A DNA stretch of 64,000 bases from Sodiomyces alkalinus F11 (GCF_003711515.1 NW_021167091.1:742313-806312), one strand, 5' to 3'. Positions 33,296-47,305 are shown, counted from the stretch's first letter. A program made the numbers and translations. The notes: generated by a model from the letters alone, not told the origin.

Positions 33296-35258
33296 TACCC
33301 CCTCTTTGGTAGAGCGGGCTAGCGATTATTATAATTCATTAGGAAATACCTACGTTTATACTAATTGTAACCACTACTTACTCCACGTATACTCCCCTTC
33401 TAAACCTCTCGCTACTACCTTTCCACTCTCTATAACTAGAGACTCATTACTATTAAAGAAGCTGCTTAGTAGGTGCTACTACTAATAATGCGTTAGAATA
33501 AGAGTATAGTAATTAGTAACGTTATTTAGACACAGGGCTAATAAGCCCTCTCTAAAGGCGACTTTTAGCACTTCGAGGGTAGTATTAAAACTAATAGGCT
33601 ATGCCTTTAATCTTCTAGTTACGATTAAGAGTATTATGTAATCTTGTTTAAAAGCCCTCTGATTTAACACTAAATTAAAGGGATTACCGTATTAGTCTTC
33701 TACTTCTAATTATATCCCACTATCACCCAATTAGTTTAGTAGCTCTACTATCTATTTAAAAATAACGCTCTTTTATACCCGGTTAGAAGTCCTATAGTAA
33801 GTGTCTAGTTATTGATATTCTTAAAGGTACCGGAATCGATGAATAGGTGGCTAAAGCGGTTATTGCTACCGGTTACATTTATCTATAATAGGGAATAGAT
33901 CCTATAAGACCCCTTATTGGAATTCTCCTCTTAATTATGCACGAAGTTAGATACTCCCTTCGATGATGCCTTCGACTATAACCTTTAAGAGTCCTTTTTA
34001 GCACGTGTTTTAAAGCTTTTAGTGTTCTTTTCGATATCTTCCCGGAATATCTTTTACCGTTCCTTATCCTAGGTCTCAATAATTCGGTTACATTATTCTA
34101 AAACCTCTTTTGAGGGTATATACCACTTACCCCTTTATGTCTTATTGTCAGATGCCCGCAGCCACATTATCGAGGTATAATAAACCATATTATGTTAGAC
34201 GTGTAGAGTACCTTGTTCCTATATAGCTATACTTATTTCGCTTAGTTCTTCTATATCGTTAGATATCCCTATGAAGTATTATAAACTTCACTTAGATAAA
34301 TACATATATAAAATTCCGTATTTTATGTATATTCTGATTATTATTCACCTTCCAGCACTTCTATAAGCGTTTATAGTTATACCGGCTCCTCTTTTAGTCC
34401 GGAAAGCGTAAATCCACTCCTTCTTTGCCTAGGAGGACTAGGAGGAGCCCTATACTCCCGATTCGGCTGAGTAAGACTTGTTTTCTTTATCTTTTCCTAG
34501 GAAGGGCGCCGTATAAAAGGATAATACGGTAGGCCTTTTATTAAGTCGTTACGGGTAGCGATAACGTTTCCACGTTATATACTCCTCTATAATAAATTAG
34601 ATCGAAGGTAGGGTATCCTCTTCTAACCAAAAGAGCTCTATAAACCTAGCCTCTAACTATTCCGGAGCTACGCTTCTAATAGTATTAAAGGAACTGTTAA
34701 TCTAATCTTTATCAGTATTAAAGGTATAAACCTTATATATCTCGGCGTCGCGGTATTGTTTAATAAAGTCTTCTAGCTAGTGCTTATTAGGTATACGCAT
34801 AATACTTTAAATATATTCGTCCTAATATCGGCTGATTAGTACGTTCCAGAGAGCGTTTATCGGCGTAAGGTGCGTCTTAAGGGGTTATAGTATACCCCTT
34901 ATTTCCTTTTTACTAGTGTACTAATTCTTTAATACAGAGCTAATAGCCTTCGCGATATAGTTATGTAAAGCGTAGAGGCCCCTTTATTTAACCTTATATC
35001 GATCCTCTTCTATCTACTAGATCTTAAATACTATATCCTAATTAGAGGTAGTATATTACTTGGCGGTAGTAGACGGCTATAGTGGCTCGGTGCGAATACG
35101 GCGTGTAGGCCGTTTAGCCTTTTAAAGATCGGTATTATAAGGTTAGAGATATCTTAGGAGTATACGATAGTTACTACGGCTTTAATCGAAAGGCGTTAGT
35201 TATTTAGCGCGGTCAGCGTTATAAGGCCTATTATAGTAGTACTACCGTGGAAGTTATT
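33296..35258 (-). mobile_element. Copia-Y-related gag/protease remnant, minus strand
   Basis: The minus strand from about 35240 to 34345 matches the gag of Copia-Y copy 1 in order and wording. For example, HWLEDFIKQYRDAEIYKVY-like here corresponds to RWLEDFIKLCRDAETYEAY-like there, followed by SFYTAPFLGKDKEN. Left of the inserted LTR (33500-34080) the frame continues with protease-like sequence (FIDSGT, IDSRATKLIG). A 66-codon open stretch (33879-34079) is a surviving fragment in another frame. No LTR or pol end is attached, so it is a truncated remnant. Confidence 0.7.
34146..34339 (+). repeat. Solo Copia-Y LTR
   Basis: About 194 bp beginning TGTCAGATGCCCGCAGCCAC match the Copia-Y LTRs at 35264, 47306 and 62557. 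It sits alone inside the minus-strand gag remnant, as expected after LTR-LTR recombination. The left flank is CTTAT; the right boundary is blurred, so the duplication could not be confirmed. Confidence 0.7.
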
Positions 35259-35263
35259 ATTAT

Positions 35264-35456
35264 TATTAGATACCACAGCCACCTTATCAGGGTATGACAA
35301 ACTATATTGTGTTAGACGTGTAGAGTACCTCGCTCTTATATATCCACCCTTATTTCCCCTGCTTTTTCCGTATAGTTAGATATCCCTATAAAGTATTATA
35401 AACTGCACTTAGATAAATATATATATAATTCCGCGTACCTTATTTATATTCTAATA
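35264..35456 (+). repeat. Copia-Y copy 1, 5' LTR
   Basis: 193 bp from TATTAGATACCACAGCC to TTCTAATA, the RIPed forms of TGTCAGATACC and TTCTGACA. The left flank is an ATT/TTA run. Confidence 0.9.
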
Positions 35457-35471
35457 GTTATAAGCCCGGCG
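35457..35471 (+). other. Copia-Y primer-binding site, half tRNA iMet type
   Basis: GTTATAAGCCCGGCG follows the LTR without a gap and recurs at 62751 and, inverted, at 48209-48223 and (first 13 bases) 9575-9587. GTTATGAGCCC is the complement of the initiator tRNA-Met anticodon-loop segment GGGCTCATAAC; the A is a RIP-type change. Confidence 0.7.
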
Positions 35472-37706
35472 TTCTAATAAACGAAGCTATTCCGATCAAT
35501 CCTATAGCTTCTAGGCTATTAAAATCAGCCTTGAGTCTATAATGGGTAGTTTAGTATTATTAGTAACGTCCGCCTGCTTCAGTTTTATTTAATCGTTTTT
35601 TCGTTTCTATCGCACCACCGTTTAAAGCGTTTAGTATAGTTAATTAACCTTTTCGTTTACCTTATTCACCTACCTTTCATTAGCATAACGATCGCTTCTA
35701 TAATAGCAGTGTCTATTATAGGCCTCGTAACGCTTACCGCTCCGAAAGACTAGAGGCCTTAGATTAAAGCCGTGATAACTATCACGCACTCCCACGATAT
35801 CGCTAACCTTATTAATCCTGATCTTAAAGAGGCTAAACGGCCTAAGCGCCATATCCGAACCCATCCATTATAACCTCCTACTATAGCCGAAGACCGTAAT
35901 ACCACTAATTAGGATATACTATTTAAGATCTAGTAGGTAGAAGAGGATCGGTATAAGGCTAAAAAGAGGGGGATCTAAGTACTCCACGACTATATCGCGA
36001 AGACGGTTAGCCCTGCTTTAAAGGATTAGTATGCTGGCTAAAAGGAAGTAAGAGATATATTAACGGCCTTTTAAAGGCACCTTAAGCCGACGAACGCCGC
36101 CTAAAAGTCCCTAACTAAGCGACGCTAGGACGAATACCTCTAAAATATTAGGCGTATACCCTACGAGCGCTGGCTAGAAGACTTTATTAAGCTATGCCGC
36201 GATGCCGAGACGTATGAAGCTTATGCCTACGATACTAAGGAAGATTAGATTAACGGCTTCTTTAACGTTATTAGGAATATAGTACCGGAATAGTTAGAGA
36301 CACGCTTTATAGAGCTCCTAAGGCTAGACAAAAAGGACTTACCCTTAATTCAATCGATTATAGAGGAGTATACGATATAGCTTTATCGCCGCTACCTGTA
36401 CCGACTCGATAAGAAGCTAACCGTATTATCCTTTTATACGGTAACGTTCCTAGGTAAGGATAAAGAAGGTAAGTAATAGCCGGTATAATCGGGATAGTAA
36501 GATACCTAATAGTCCTCTCTATAGTAGAAGAAAGAATAGCTTTACGACTACTATAATAAAAAGAGAAGTAAATATAAGTATAAGCCTTTATTGAAGTGCT
36601 TAAATATTAACGAGCCATGCAGGAATAAGGGATACACACCTTTAAAAGAGACCTTAGAACGCGTTAACCGTATTATTAAGACCTAGGATAATAAAAATTA
36701 AAAGAGATTCCGGGAGAATATCGAAAAGGACGCTAAAAGCCTAAAGACGGGTACCAAAAATAACTCTTAGAAGTTCTAGCCGAAAGAATCATCGATAGAG
36801 GTATCTAATTTTATTGATAACTAGGATAAGGATTCTGATAAAGGAGCCTATAGGATATATTCCCTTCTATAACTAAATAGTAACGTTAGTAATAACCTCT
36901 TTAATTAACTACTAATTGAATCCGGCACCTTAAGGTATACTACTAACTAATAATACTCATTATAAGACTTCGAACCTGCTATAGAAGAGTATCGTTTCTA
37001 AATGGGTAGTAGAGAAACTAAGCTAGTTAAGGGCTATAGCAGATTATAATTAGAAGTGGACGACGAATATAGTAATCCCTTCGTTTTAGTACTAAATCGC
37101 GTTACTTTTATATAAGACTACCTAATAACCTTAATCACGACTAGAAGGTTAAAGGAATAGGGTATTACTTTTAATTCCAGCCTCGAAATACTAAAGGTAG
37201 AGGGCTTAGTAGCCCTATCTCTAAATAATATTACCGATTAATACGTCCTTATTCTAACGGAACGCTAATAGCACTTACTAAGCAGCTTCTTTAATAGCTC
37301 TATAACGCCTACTATAAGCGTAGCAGACGCTCGCTTATTATATAGGAGGCTAGGGTATACCGGCGTTACTACCCTCGATAGAATAGGAGATACCCTTATT
37401 AGAGGCGTTATTAAAGGACGTTAAAAAGGCCCTCTTATAGTGGAGATAAGGCCTATACCCTTAGTAAGGCGAAGAAGGCTATTTCTAGACGGTTGCCTAA
37501 CTACTAAATAACGATACCGTGGTATAGGGTAGAGGTTAATCTTTTTAGCCTTAACGAGGCCTATAATAGTATAAAGGTCGTGATGCTTCTATACGATCCC
37601 TGTACTTGGTAAGCTATTATAAGGTTCCTGCGTGACTATAAATTAGCCTTACCTATGTTAGTGAATTTTAAGTTCTTCCTTTAGAGGCAGTATTACTATA
37701 TAATTA

Positions 37707-40700
37707 GTTTTATTATTATTATTATTATTCTTACTCCGCTATTCTATCTAATCTATAGGAGTCTATTCAGACTATACGGTCCTTCTCGAGTGGCTATAAA
37801 GGGGAAAAACCCGGGGCCCCGGGGGAAAAACCTCTATACTTATCCTTAGTTAGAGTGGTGCCTTAGCGGGGCCGACGTGGCCCCGGTTTGCCCCGTTTAC
37901 GTATCTGGATTATACTTTTAGGCTAGTGGCTGACGGGAAGGGTAGTAGACTATGGTTCGGGTTAGCCTAGGCCGGTTATTAGTAATAGGGCGGGGGCCGA
38001 AAGGGTGCCGCGGGGTCTCCGCCGTATAGCGGCCACGGTATACTAATATCGGCCTCCCTATATCCCCGGGGCCGCGCCTATTATTCCTTCTATTTAAATA
38101 ATAAAGACAAAGGCGAGGTAGGCGTTCCTGCCTCCTTTAGGAGGGGGGGGGGGGGGTACCTTCTATATCCGGTAGTAGGTAGGAAGGGTAGGGCTCCGCC
38201 TATACCCGAAAAAATAGTAGATAGATAATAGAATTCGAGGTCTTTTTCCTTTTCCTGTTTTCCTTGCTATAACGCTATAGAGTATATTATAGGTATCCCC
38301 TATTACGTTCCCGCTTACGGCCTTAAAGGCTTGCCATCGCGGCGTCGTACTAACTAGTGATATCTTCTAGTTTTCCTACTCTCGATTTATACTTTCCTTA
38401 GTTAGAACTAGTATATAGTGGTTTATAGGTAGCGTAGCAGTGGTATAGGGTTAACTAGGTGGTACGATAGTAGTAGTAATAATAATCTTAATATTAACTG
38501 TAAATAAAAGTATAATATAGGTATCTTTATATCGTAGCGGTACTATAATAGTAGTATACTAATAACTGTAGATATCTCCTTTTAGTAATAATACTAACCG
38601 GTCTAAGTAAGGTACTATTCGAGTTATACCGTATATATACCCTAGTAGTGCCGAAGTAGTGTCGTGGTGGCTAACCTATAATAGTTACCTCTATTATAGT
38701 AAGCGTTTAGGTAGTTACCCGGACGACGTTTCCGCCTACGCTAATACCACTAGCACCGGTACCGTATACTTCTAATATGCTAATAGCCGGCGCCCCTATA
38801 AGGATATAAGCCGTTACTATACCGTAGTAGTGCCGTCGGTGTATTAAGGTAATCTAACTAGTCGATAGGTCCCCCCCGCTATAAAGAAGTAGTAATAGCG
38901 TCTTATTAACGCTTATAGTCTTTATATATCAGTAAAGGCTATTAATAGCAACGGTATCGCTACGGTAAGTAGTCTCCCTATAATATCGCGGTAACGCCTT
39001 ACTAATAACCTATTAGGCTAAGGAGCGCCTAAAAACAGCGGCTTTATCCTTTAGACGGGCCGTCTCTCGGGGGCTACCTTCCGGTCGTGGCCGTGGCGGT
39101 ACCTTATCGGTAAAGGCCCGTATAAAGGTAATAGTAGGTATCCTAATAAATAACTATATACGTAGTCCCCTTTCGGTTCCGCTACGGCGCCTCCGCGATA
39201 GCAGAATAGCTAACCGGTTCTAGGACCTTAAGTATATTAAGAGCGGTATTAGTACCTCCGAGGGAGGTAAGGACGGGGCTAGCGAGGAGTAGAGAGGGGG
39301 GAGGGCTATAGCCCGATAACGCTTCGATACCGCCGGGGTCCCGGCTAATAGGGCCCCTATTTAATACTAACTAGGTTATTATATTACTTCTTCCCCGCTA
39401 TAGTGCCACCGCGTTCTTGTAGGCTTCTATAACTTTAAGGGTAAGGCGGAAGTCGTTAAGCCTCTTCTGTTATAGGAACTATTTAGCTATTGCCCCGGCT
39501 TCGGTATCGTGGTTTAATACGTCGTATAAATACCCTTTAGTCGTAAGTGGCCTCCCCATGGCACCGAAAAGCTCCCTACGCTCTTCCTCGGTTATATCCT
39601 AGTATTAAAGCACTATATACTCCGCTATTTCTGCCCCTCCGTTACCGTAGGGGCACCGCGTTATTAGAAATCCCCGCACCCTTACTTTTACTAAGAAGGC
39701 TTATAGACCTAGCTTTTCTAATCTAATTTAGGTAAGTACGGCGCTTTATAGCTTTAGTAGTCCTCTATATTTCCGGAGGGAGCGTTATATTGGGGGGCGG
39801 CTTAATGCTATTATAGCATAGGTATACGGCCTCTGTGCCTTTACCTAGGTTTAACCCTAGTCCCTTATAAGGGCTTTCCTCGGGGCCGTGTTTCCGGTCT
39901 AGGTTATTAGGGTATTAAGCTAGGCTATCCATGCGAGGGCCGCGTGGGTCCTATAGTGTTGATTCGGTGCCGCTAAGGCTCTCGCTACAGCGTATACTCT
40001 GGCTAGTATCTTATCTTCGGTTCCCTCCTCTTATATCCGGCGGACCTTCCAGGTAATAAGGCTTAAGAGGTATAGGTTAAGGGGGGGGATAAAGGTCCCC
40101 TTTTCGAGGACCCTAACCGGTATGGCTTTATAGGCTCCGGCCATTAATCGGAGGCACCGGTTCTATACCGTTATAAGTGCCGCGGCAGGGCCTTTCCGGG
40201 GGCTAGCCCTTATCTTATAGACGGCCGAGGCGTAGTAAGCGATTACTAGCCGTCTACGCCTTTATTCTACCGAAGGCGATAATATTCGTATCGTCGGTAA
40301 AGCCTACTACTATCATTTTAAGGACCCTTTCTAGTTCTTCCTATAGAGTAGAGATATAGAGGATAAAGAGGATAAGGGAGATCGGGGAGCCCTACGGTAT
40401 ACTACTATAGAGGTGCCGCGGGGGGGCCGTTTCGCTATTAAGTAGTAACTAGGCTATACGGTCTTAGAGGAAGCTACTAATTAGGGTAGTAAGCTACCGG
40501 GGGAAGCCTTTCCTTTCTAGTACTCTAAGGAGGCGAGAATAAGGGATAGTATCGAAGGCGCCTTTAATATCTAGTTAGAGTATCGAAGCGGTGCCGCCGT
40601 AGGCCTAGCTCGCCTTTATAGCCTCCGTGACTCTTTATACTACTATCTCTATACTTCGCCCTATCCGGTTACCTATCTATCCCTCTAGGAGAAGCCGTTA

Positions 40701-43700
40701 CTCCTCCGCTATAGTCACGATCCGGTTAGCTAGTATCCCCTTAAGGACCTTACCTATTATACTAAGGAGTGATATCGGTTATTAGCCTTTTACTATCCCG
40801 TAGTCAGCCGGCGGCCGGCCTTCCTTCTTAAGGATTACTATAGTAGTATAGCGGTACCTCTTCGGGTAGTAACTTACTTTAAGGCACGCTATAAAGATAG
40901 CACTAAGTCTTTAGTATAGGGGGGGTCTACACGTTTTTAGGAGCCCTACTAAGAGTCTATCAGGTCCTAGTACCGCCTAGGGTTTTATTTTCTTAAAGCG
41001 CCCCTACACGTCCGCTATAGTAATATCTCGGCGGATATCCTACCCTAAGGGGAATTCCGCGCCTAAGGGCTTAGGGGCGGTAAGGAGGGGGGGGGGAAGA
41101 ATTTCCGGCTAAGGACTTCGGCCTTCTCTGCGTGTATAGTTACCGGGTAGTCGTTATTCTCTCGGTATAATAGTAGCACTAATAAGGGGTCCGGTAATAC
41201 GCCCCCTTTAGTTTATACCTATTTCTATAGCCGCTAAAGAAGACTATCGTCCTTCCCGGTTAAGTAGAGTAGGTGCCGTTAGTATAGCCGTTTCGTTACC
41301 GCCACGGCCTTATCTCGGCACCTTTCCGCTTCCTAGAAGTTATCCTATCGGTTCCGGGATTTCCTGGATATATATCTACCGTGGAGGCGCCTTACTTCCT
41401 ATGTAAGGGCGGTTAGCTTAGCGTTCTACTAAGGGGTAGATAGGCGTCCGGGGGTACCCTTACGGCGGCGCGGCGCGGCCTTATCGGCTATAGTTATAAG
41501 GTCTTTTATTAGGTTATTAAATACTAAGTTAATATCCCGTGGTAATATAAAGGGGCCGGTCTATTATAGCTATATAGCGGTAAGCTAAAGGATCTATAAG
41601 GCGCTAAAGTCTTTCTAGACCTAGCGGGGCCCGGCTAGGTCCCGCGGTAGTATCGTCGCAGTAATCGATAAGGTGTCCGTCTCTATAAGGATTCGGGCTA
41701 TCTATAAGTAGTAGTTAGACCCGATAATAGTTTTATCCGGGCCGCCGAAGTCGTAGCGGAGCCCTTATATTACCTATATAAGGTCGATAGTACTTATACG
41801 CCTGCCCGGGCGGTGCTATATAGTTATTCCGGGGGGGGTTACTAGGTTTAGGTTCTACCGGGTCGCTAGGGTAAGCAGGGTATCGGCTTAGGGGTAGTAC
41901 CGCGGTAGCTATAACTATAAGGGGTAGTATAGATTAAAGTCCCCTATAACGATATATCGGCCTTATAGCGGTACCGTGTCGAATATATCTTATAGGGGCG
42001 TATTCTAAGGGATCCTAGCGAACTAGTAGTTCTCTAAGTAGATTAACTAGATTATAAGGATATCGTCTTTAGTCCTAAATATAACTGTATAGGTATCGCG
42101 GTAGGCCAGCTATATCTATATATATAGCGGGTATCTTTCATATATATATAGGAGGGTATAGCCTCCTCCTTAGATTAGCCGGTATACCCCTTAAGAGGGG
42201 TTTACGGGGCTTTTCGTAAAACGGTTAAGGCCGGGTTCCTAAATTACTATTATATCGTACTTAGCGCGGCACCGGAGCGGTAGCTCCCGCCGCGCCTAAC
42301 TCCTCCCTATATTCCACGAAAGGATATAGATTTCTATTAGTTAAAGGGGGGGGGGGCTAAGATAACGTACCCGGTATAACCGGGGTCTAGCTCTAGGATT
42401 CTTACTACGGTGCCTTACCGGCCCCGCGGGGGACTATATAGGCGCTTATCGGGCCTAGTATCGGGGAGTCTTCCTATCCCCTAGTCCTTTTCGGGGGCCG
42501 ACCCCTACCTTTACGGAGGGGTCGGTCCTAGTCTTAGGCGATAATAATAAGGGGGAAAATCTACGGCTGCCGCGGGTATACCGTTTCGGTCTAGCGGGTA
42601 ATATCGAAGTCCCTAGCTCGGTACTTATACGCTTTGCGGGTCTTCTTGGCCTTTTTTTTTAGTAGCTGGTATAAATCGTCGAAGGTATTATAGTCTCCGA
42701 TATAAGCGGCGTAATAACGGGGGCGCCCCGGCGCCGTAGCTTCGTAATATCCTAGGCCCTATAAGTACGCCAATTCGGGCTTAGCATAGTAGCGGTATAC
42801 CCTCTCCGCTATAGGGTAGCTATTCGCTTCGTAGCTAAAGTGTAGGTATTTATAGCACCTTAGGGGGCTTAGGTCGGGGTTATATAGTTTATAGATATAG
42901 TTAACCCCTGTAAAAAGGAGGGTATTCCGGATAAGGCTTACCGCCCTTTCTGGCGAAGCTAATTCGATAAGGAGGAGCGCTACCTTACCGGTGCCGTGGC
43001 GGGGTACCCGCTATTAAGCTCGGATAATTTTTACCTCGGGGTTTATATCCTATATAGATACTAGTAGATCTTCTTCGGATAGGGCGTTAAAGACCTCCCG
43101 GGGGATAGCCTTAGCTAGTATAGGGTAGGTGCGTACGGCTAGGGTAGCTCCTTTACTAAAGGCCTTCTTAATCTATTATTCTTTATAGGTAGCCTATTAT
43201 TATACCCTTTCGGTAAAGGTAAGGCAGATATCCCCGTTTAGTAGCTTCTGTGCCGTTATAGTATTATATCGGGTAATCGTGGTGTTTATAGCTTAGATAA
43301 TCTCCTTTAGGATCCTGTCTTTAAGGGGCTAGTCTTCGGGGAGGGTTCCTTAGCGGATAATTAGTTCCCGGTAATACTTAGCGGGGATTACTTTAGGGGG
43401 GGCGGGGTCTTATAGCGGTGCCGCTACGGGAGCCCGGGCTATAATATTAGCCTAGGTCTTTTTCGTGCCGCTTATTCCTTTTCGGAGTTCCTCTCGGATA
43501 ACGTGGCGAACGGTAGTATATAGGTAAGCTAGCGGTATCGCGCCGGCGTCCTTACGGGTAGTATATATCGTGATTAGTTCCTCTATTAGCTCCACGACCT
43601 ACTTAATCGTGTTCCTGTTAGTTAGTAGGGCCTGAATTTCTGCCTTAATTTTAGTTACTCTTAGTTCCGGGGGGCGCGGTAGTCCCTTTTCGGTCTTTTA

Positions 43701-43974
43701 TCGGTTCCGCGCTATATCCTGCTACGGGCGAGGGGGGGAGCGCTCGTGTTATAAAAAGTGGGTCCGTTACGAATTCTGCGTGGACTAGATCGGGCTATTA
43801 TCCCACGTCTTTTCTGGCTATACTATAGCGTCGGCGTTATAGTGCCGCTACGATAGTATCCCGGGAGGGAGGCGGTGGTTATAATCTCCGTCTTAGTGGT
43901 TTTATCGATTTTACTCCTATTACGCGCCCGTAGTTAATAGGCGCTATATAATAGCTATTATAGCGCTTGTTATA
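37707..43974 (-). mobile_element. LINE-1 family, copy 2, inside Copia-Y copy 1
   Basis: This minus-strand LINE of 6268 bp is flanked by an exact 12-bp duplication ACTATATAATTA (37695-37706 and 43975-43986). The (TTA)n run at 37708-37729 is its 3' tail. ORF1 with zinc knuckles, endonuclease and RT follow the same order as in copy 1. Compared with copy 3 it lacks about 0.35 kb in the RT region (junction near 40255). Unlike copy 1, it keeps a 1.2-kb segment at 38160-39385. Confidence 0.9.
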
Positions 43975-46900
43975 ACTATATAATTATAGTCATCCGCCTA
44001 GATAAAGAAAGATCCCTTTAGAAAGGCTTTGATAAATAGGCCGATAAGAGAGTGATTTTGCTTAAGAGGTTATCGCTATATATAGCGGTATAGAATTCGA
44101 AGGCAGAACGCCACGGCGGCGATATTTTTACTATCGCGAGAACCCTTATAACGGCCTTAAGTATCTAATAGGATATATAGCCAGAACTAGTAGCTACTAT
44201 AGTATATCTATATAACCTTATCCCTCGCAAGGACCTCTAGTAGAAAATCCCTTAAGGGAAGATAGAGGATTAGATTAATAAATAAGGCCTAAAGAAAATC
44301 CTAATAAAGTCTATTATTAACCATCTAAAAAGGTATAGATATACAGCCTATCCACTAACTGCTAACTACTAATAAGGTCGTAACCGTAATGCTACGTTAG
44401 CCGAAAGAGTATATATCGGGTGTTTAATCGGCTATAAAAGCCCTAATATATACCGGATTTAGGTGCTAAAATTAAGGAGGATTCTACGTATAAGAGACGT
44501 TACCTTTAACGAACAACTCTTATATAAAGATCGCGATACAGAGCCGCCGGTTACTAAAAAGGTCTTCGAGTAATTAAACCCGCCGGTAGAGTATTAACTC
44601 CACGATCCTCTCGCTATTACTACTAACGTTACCGATCTTCTGCCTTAACCACTACTAGAGTAGAATACTATAAGGGAGGCTATAGCGGAGGCTGCCACTA
44701 CTATTACTGCCACTACTACTACTAGTGCTTCTAGGGGGGTAGATAGAGGCGTAGGTTCGATAACTATTATAGAATCTGTAGAAGAATAATAATAGCAGGA
44801 ATAGCAGAAGGCACCTAATTAAGAGGCAGGTAGAATAGGGTAAATAAGCCTCTATATCGCCTTCCACGCCTCCGGCGGCACCTGCTTTAACGTCTTCTAT
44901 AATTACACTTATAATTACACTAATAGCACCTATTTTCTCTCCTCTAAGAACTATAAACGGCCCTTCTATAGTACTAACCGGAACTACGGATCTACTGCCT
45001 ATTTTTAAACGGCCTAACGATACCGAATATCATTTTACTAATAATTCGGCTACGACCGGCGATACCGTTATGATAGGATTATTATCCCCTAACTAATCGG
45101 TTCTTAACGAGGAACTAACCACTACTACCGCCGTTAATCTGGTATCTATAGCTCCTGCTACGGCTAAGTCTTCTTACACCTCTTCTTCCACTACTATTAC
45201 TAACTAACCTTTCTTTTCTACTAGTAGAAACAGCCGCCCTCCTACTATTCTAATAGCCACTTCCGAAAGGCCTACTTGTAGCAGGCGTCTAACCGACTAT
45301 TATACCCCTCATTTCTTTTATACCTTCTATAACCAGATTGAGATACCGAAGAAGCCGCTACTACGCCGCGATATACCTAAGGAACCTCTAAACTAGTCTT
45401 AAATACTAAAGAGTCCCTATAAATTAGAATAGATTAAGGCCGCCTTATAAGAGGTCGGCACGCTTAGGTTAATAGACACCTTTAAACCGTGAGAATAGTC
45501 CTACTAGTAGGGCCACGGCTTAGGTTTATCTAAATCAGTTCTAAGGCTACTAGACCTTAAATAGGGTTTTAAGTATAAGGTCGATCCTACTAGTTATATT
45601 AATAAGTTTAAGGCACGCCTATACGTTCGAGGGGATTAATAACTAAATAACCACCTTAACGCCTACGCCTCCACCCTCGCTAAAAGGACCTTTAGGTCCC
45701 TGATAGGTATTATAGCCCACTTCGATGTCGAGCCTCGGTAAGTTAACGCCGTTAACGTATTCACTAATACCCTGCTTAATAAGGAAGTCTATATTAAGGA
45801 CCCTGCTAGTTAGTAGTTACTCTAGTTAGCTACGGGCCTTAAAGCCGATAATTAACTTAAGGACCTTTTAAAGTAACGCCCTCCTATATAACGTCGAGGG
45901 ATTTAAAGGCTACGCCGAGCATTATATGGCCTCCGTTATTCTCTAAAGCTGTAGCACTAATAACTCTCTTCCGTACTAGATAAATACGGTTTGAAGTAAT
46001 TAACCGAAGACGATTACGTCTTTAAGAATAAGGTCCTGATTACTTTCTTTTACGTTCACGATATTATCCTAATTTACTGTAAGGAATATTAATCTACTAC
46101 TAATAATCTAGTATAGCAGATATAGAAGAGCTTCTAAATCAGGGATCTAGGATTACTTAAGTAGTTCCTTAGAATCTGCGTAGGACGCGATCGTTAATAA
46201 TGTAAGCTATAGTTATCGCTTAATAACTATAATACCGACAAGATAAAAGCGTTATAGGTGGATTATAGAGGTCGTAGGCTTTAAAGCCCTCGTTCTTATC
46301 CTAACGTTTTAGAACGATCTACTACCGACGAATAAGCCTCCGAAGAGTTAATCTATTTATATCTTCGGAAAGTCGGTTCTATTAACTACGCCGCCTATTA
46401 GACCCGGTCTAACGTCTCTAAAGCCGTTTTAAGGCTTACTGAAATTAGCACTAACCCTTTAAAATAGTATCACGAAGCTACCGATAGGTGCCTAAAGTAT
46501 CTTAGCTCTATAAAGACCCTATGCCTCTACTTTGGACTACGTAAAGACTACTAAAAGCCTATACTCTTTTATACCTCCGACACCGCCTTCGGGGACGATC
46601 GTAAGACTAGATATAGCTTGTAAGGCTACACGGCCCTCTTATTTAGGAGTCCTATAAACTAAAAGGCTAATAAGTAAATAAGCGTTATAACCTCTAGTAC
46701 TAAAGCTAAGCTTATAGTCTTTTCTGCTATTACTAGGCAGTATATCGCGATAAGGCGTTTAATAAAGGACCTAACGTTAACCTTTAAGGAGGAACCACTA
46801 ATAGTATACTACGATACTTAATAAACTAAGTAACTACTAGAATCCCCTAGGCCTTAGGTTACCTCTAAATTAAAGTATCTTAATATCCACGCCCTTTAGA

Positions 46901-47305
46901 TTCTATAAACCGTTTAAAAAGGGACTATCTTAATTAGTTAGATCGCTACTAACGATATAGTTAGCGATAGCCTTATAAAGGTACTGCCCCCGTAGAAATA
47001 TAGGGCGTTTATATATGTGCTTAGTATAGAGGTCCCGGCTAAACAGGATTAAAGTAAATAACAGGGACGACGTCCTTCTATTACGTTTTAATTAAAGGAA
47101 AGCAGTTCATTAGACCGTTGTTTTAAGTGTTTTTATGCCTCTATAGATTCTTTTTTAGGTACTGTTTCTAACACTTTTTAACTTCTTTTTTGGCTTTAAC
47201 GCCTATAACGCCGTGAATTAATATCTAGGCCCGATTTACCCTGGACTTTAAGCATTAATTCAACGAACAGAACAGTTAGGATTAATCCTACAGTTCTAGG
47301 GGGTG

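Noticed and set aside
34146..35456. Pair of same-orientation Copia-Y LTRs as one element with a short internal region
   Set aside because: The sequence between them is a minus-strand gag remnant, and the LTR at 35264 pairs with 47306 through equal length and matching flanks.
44655..44867. Minus-strand Leu/Ser/Tyr-rich frame
   Set aside because: Antisense to the Copia-Y pol region; no supporting signal.
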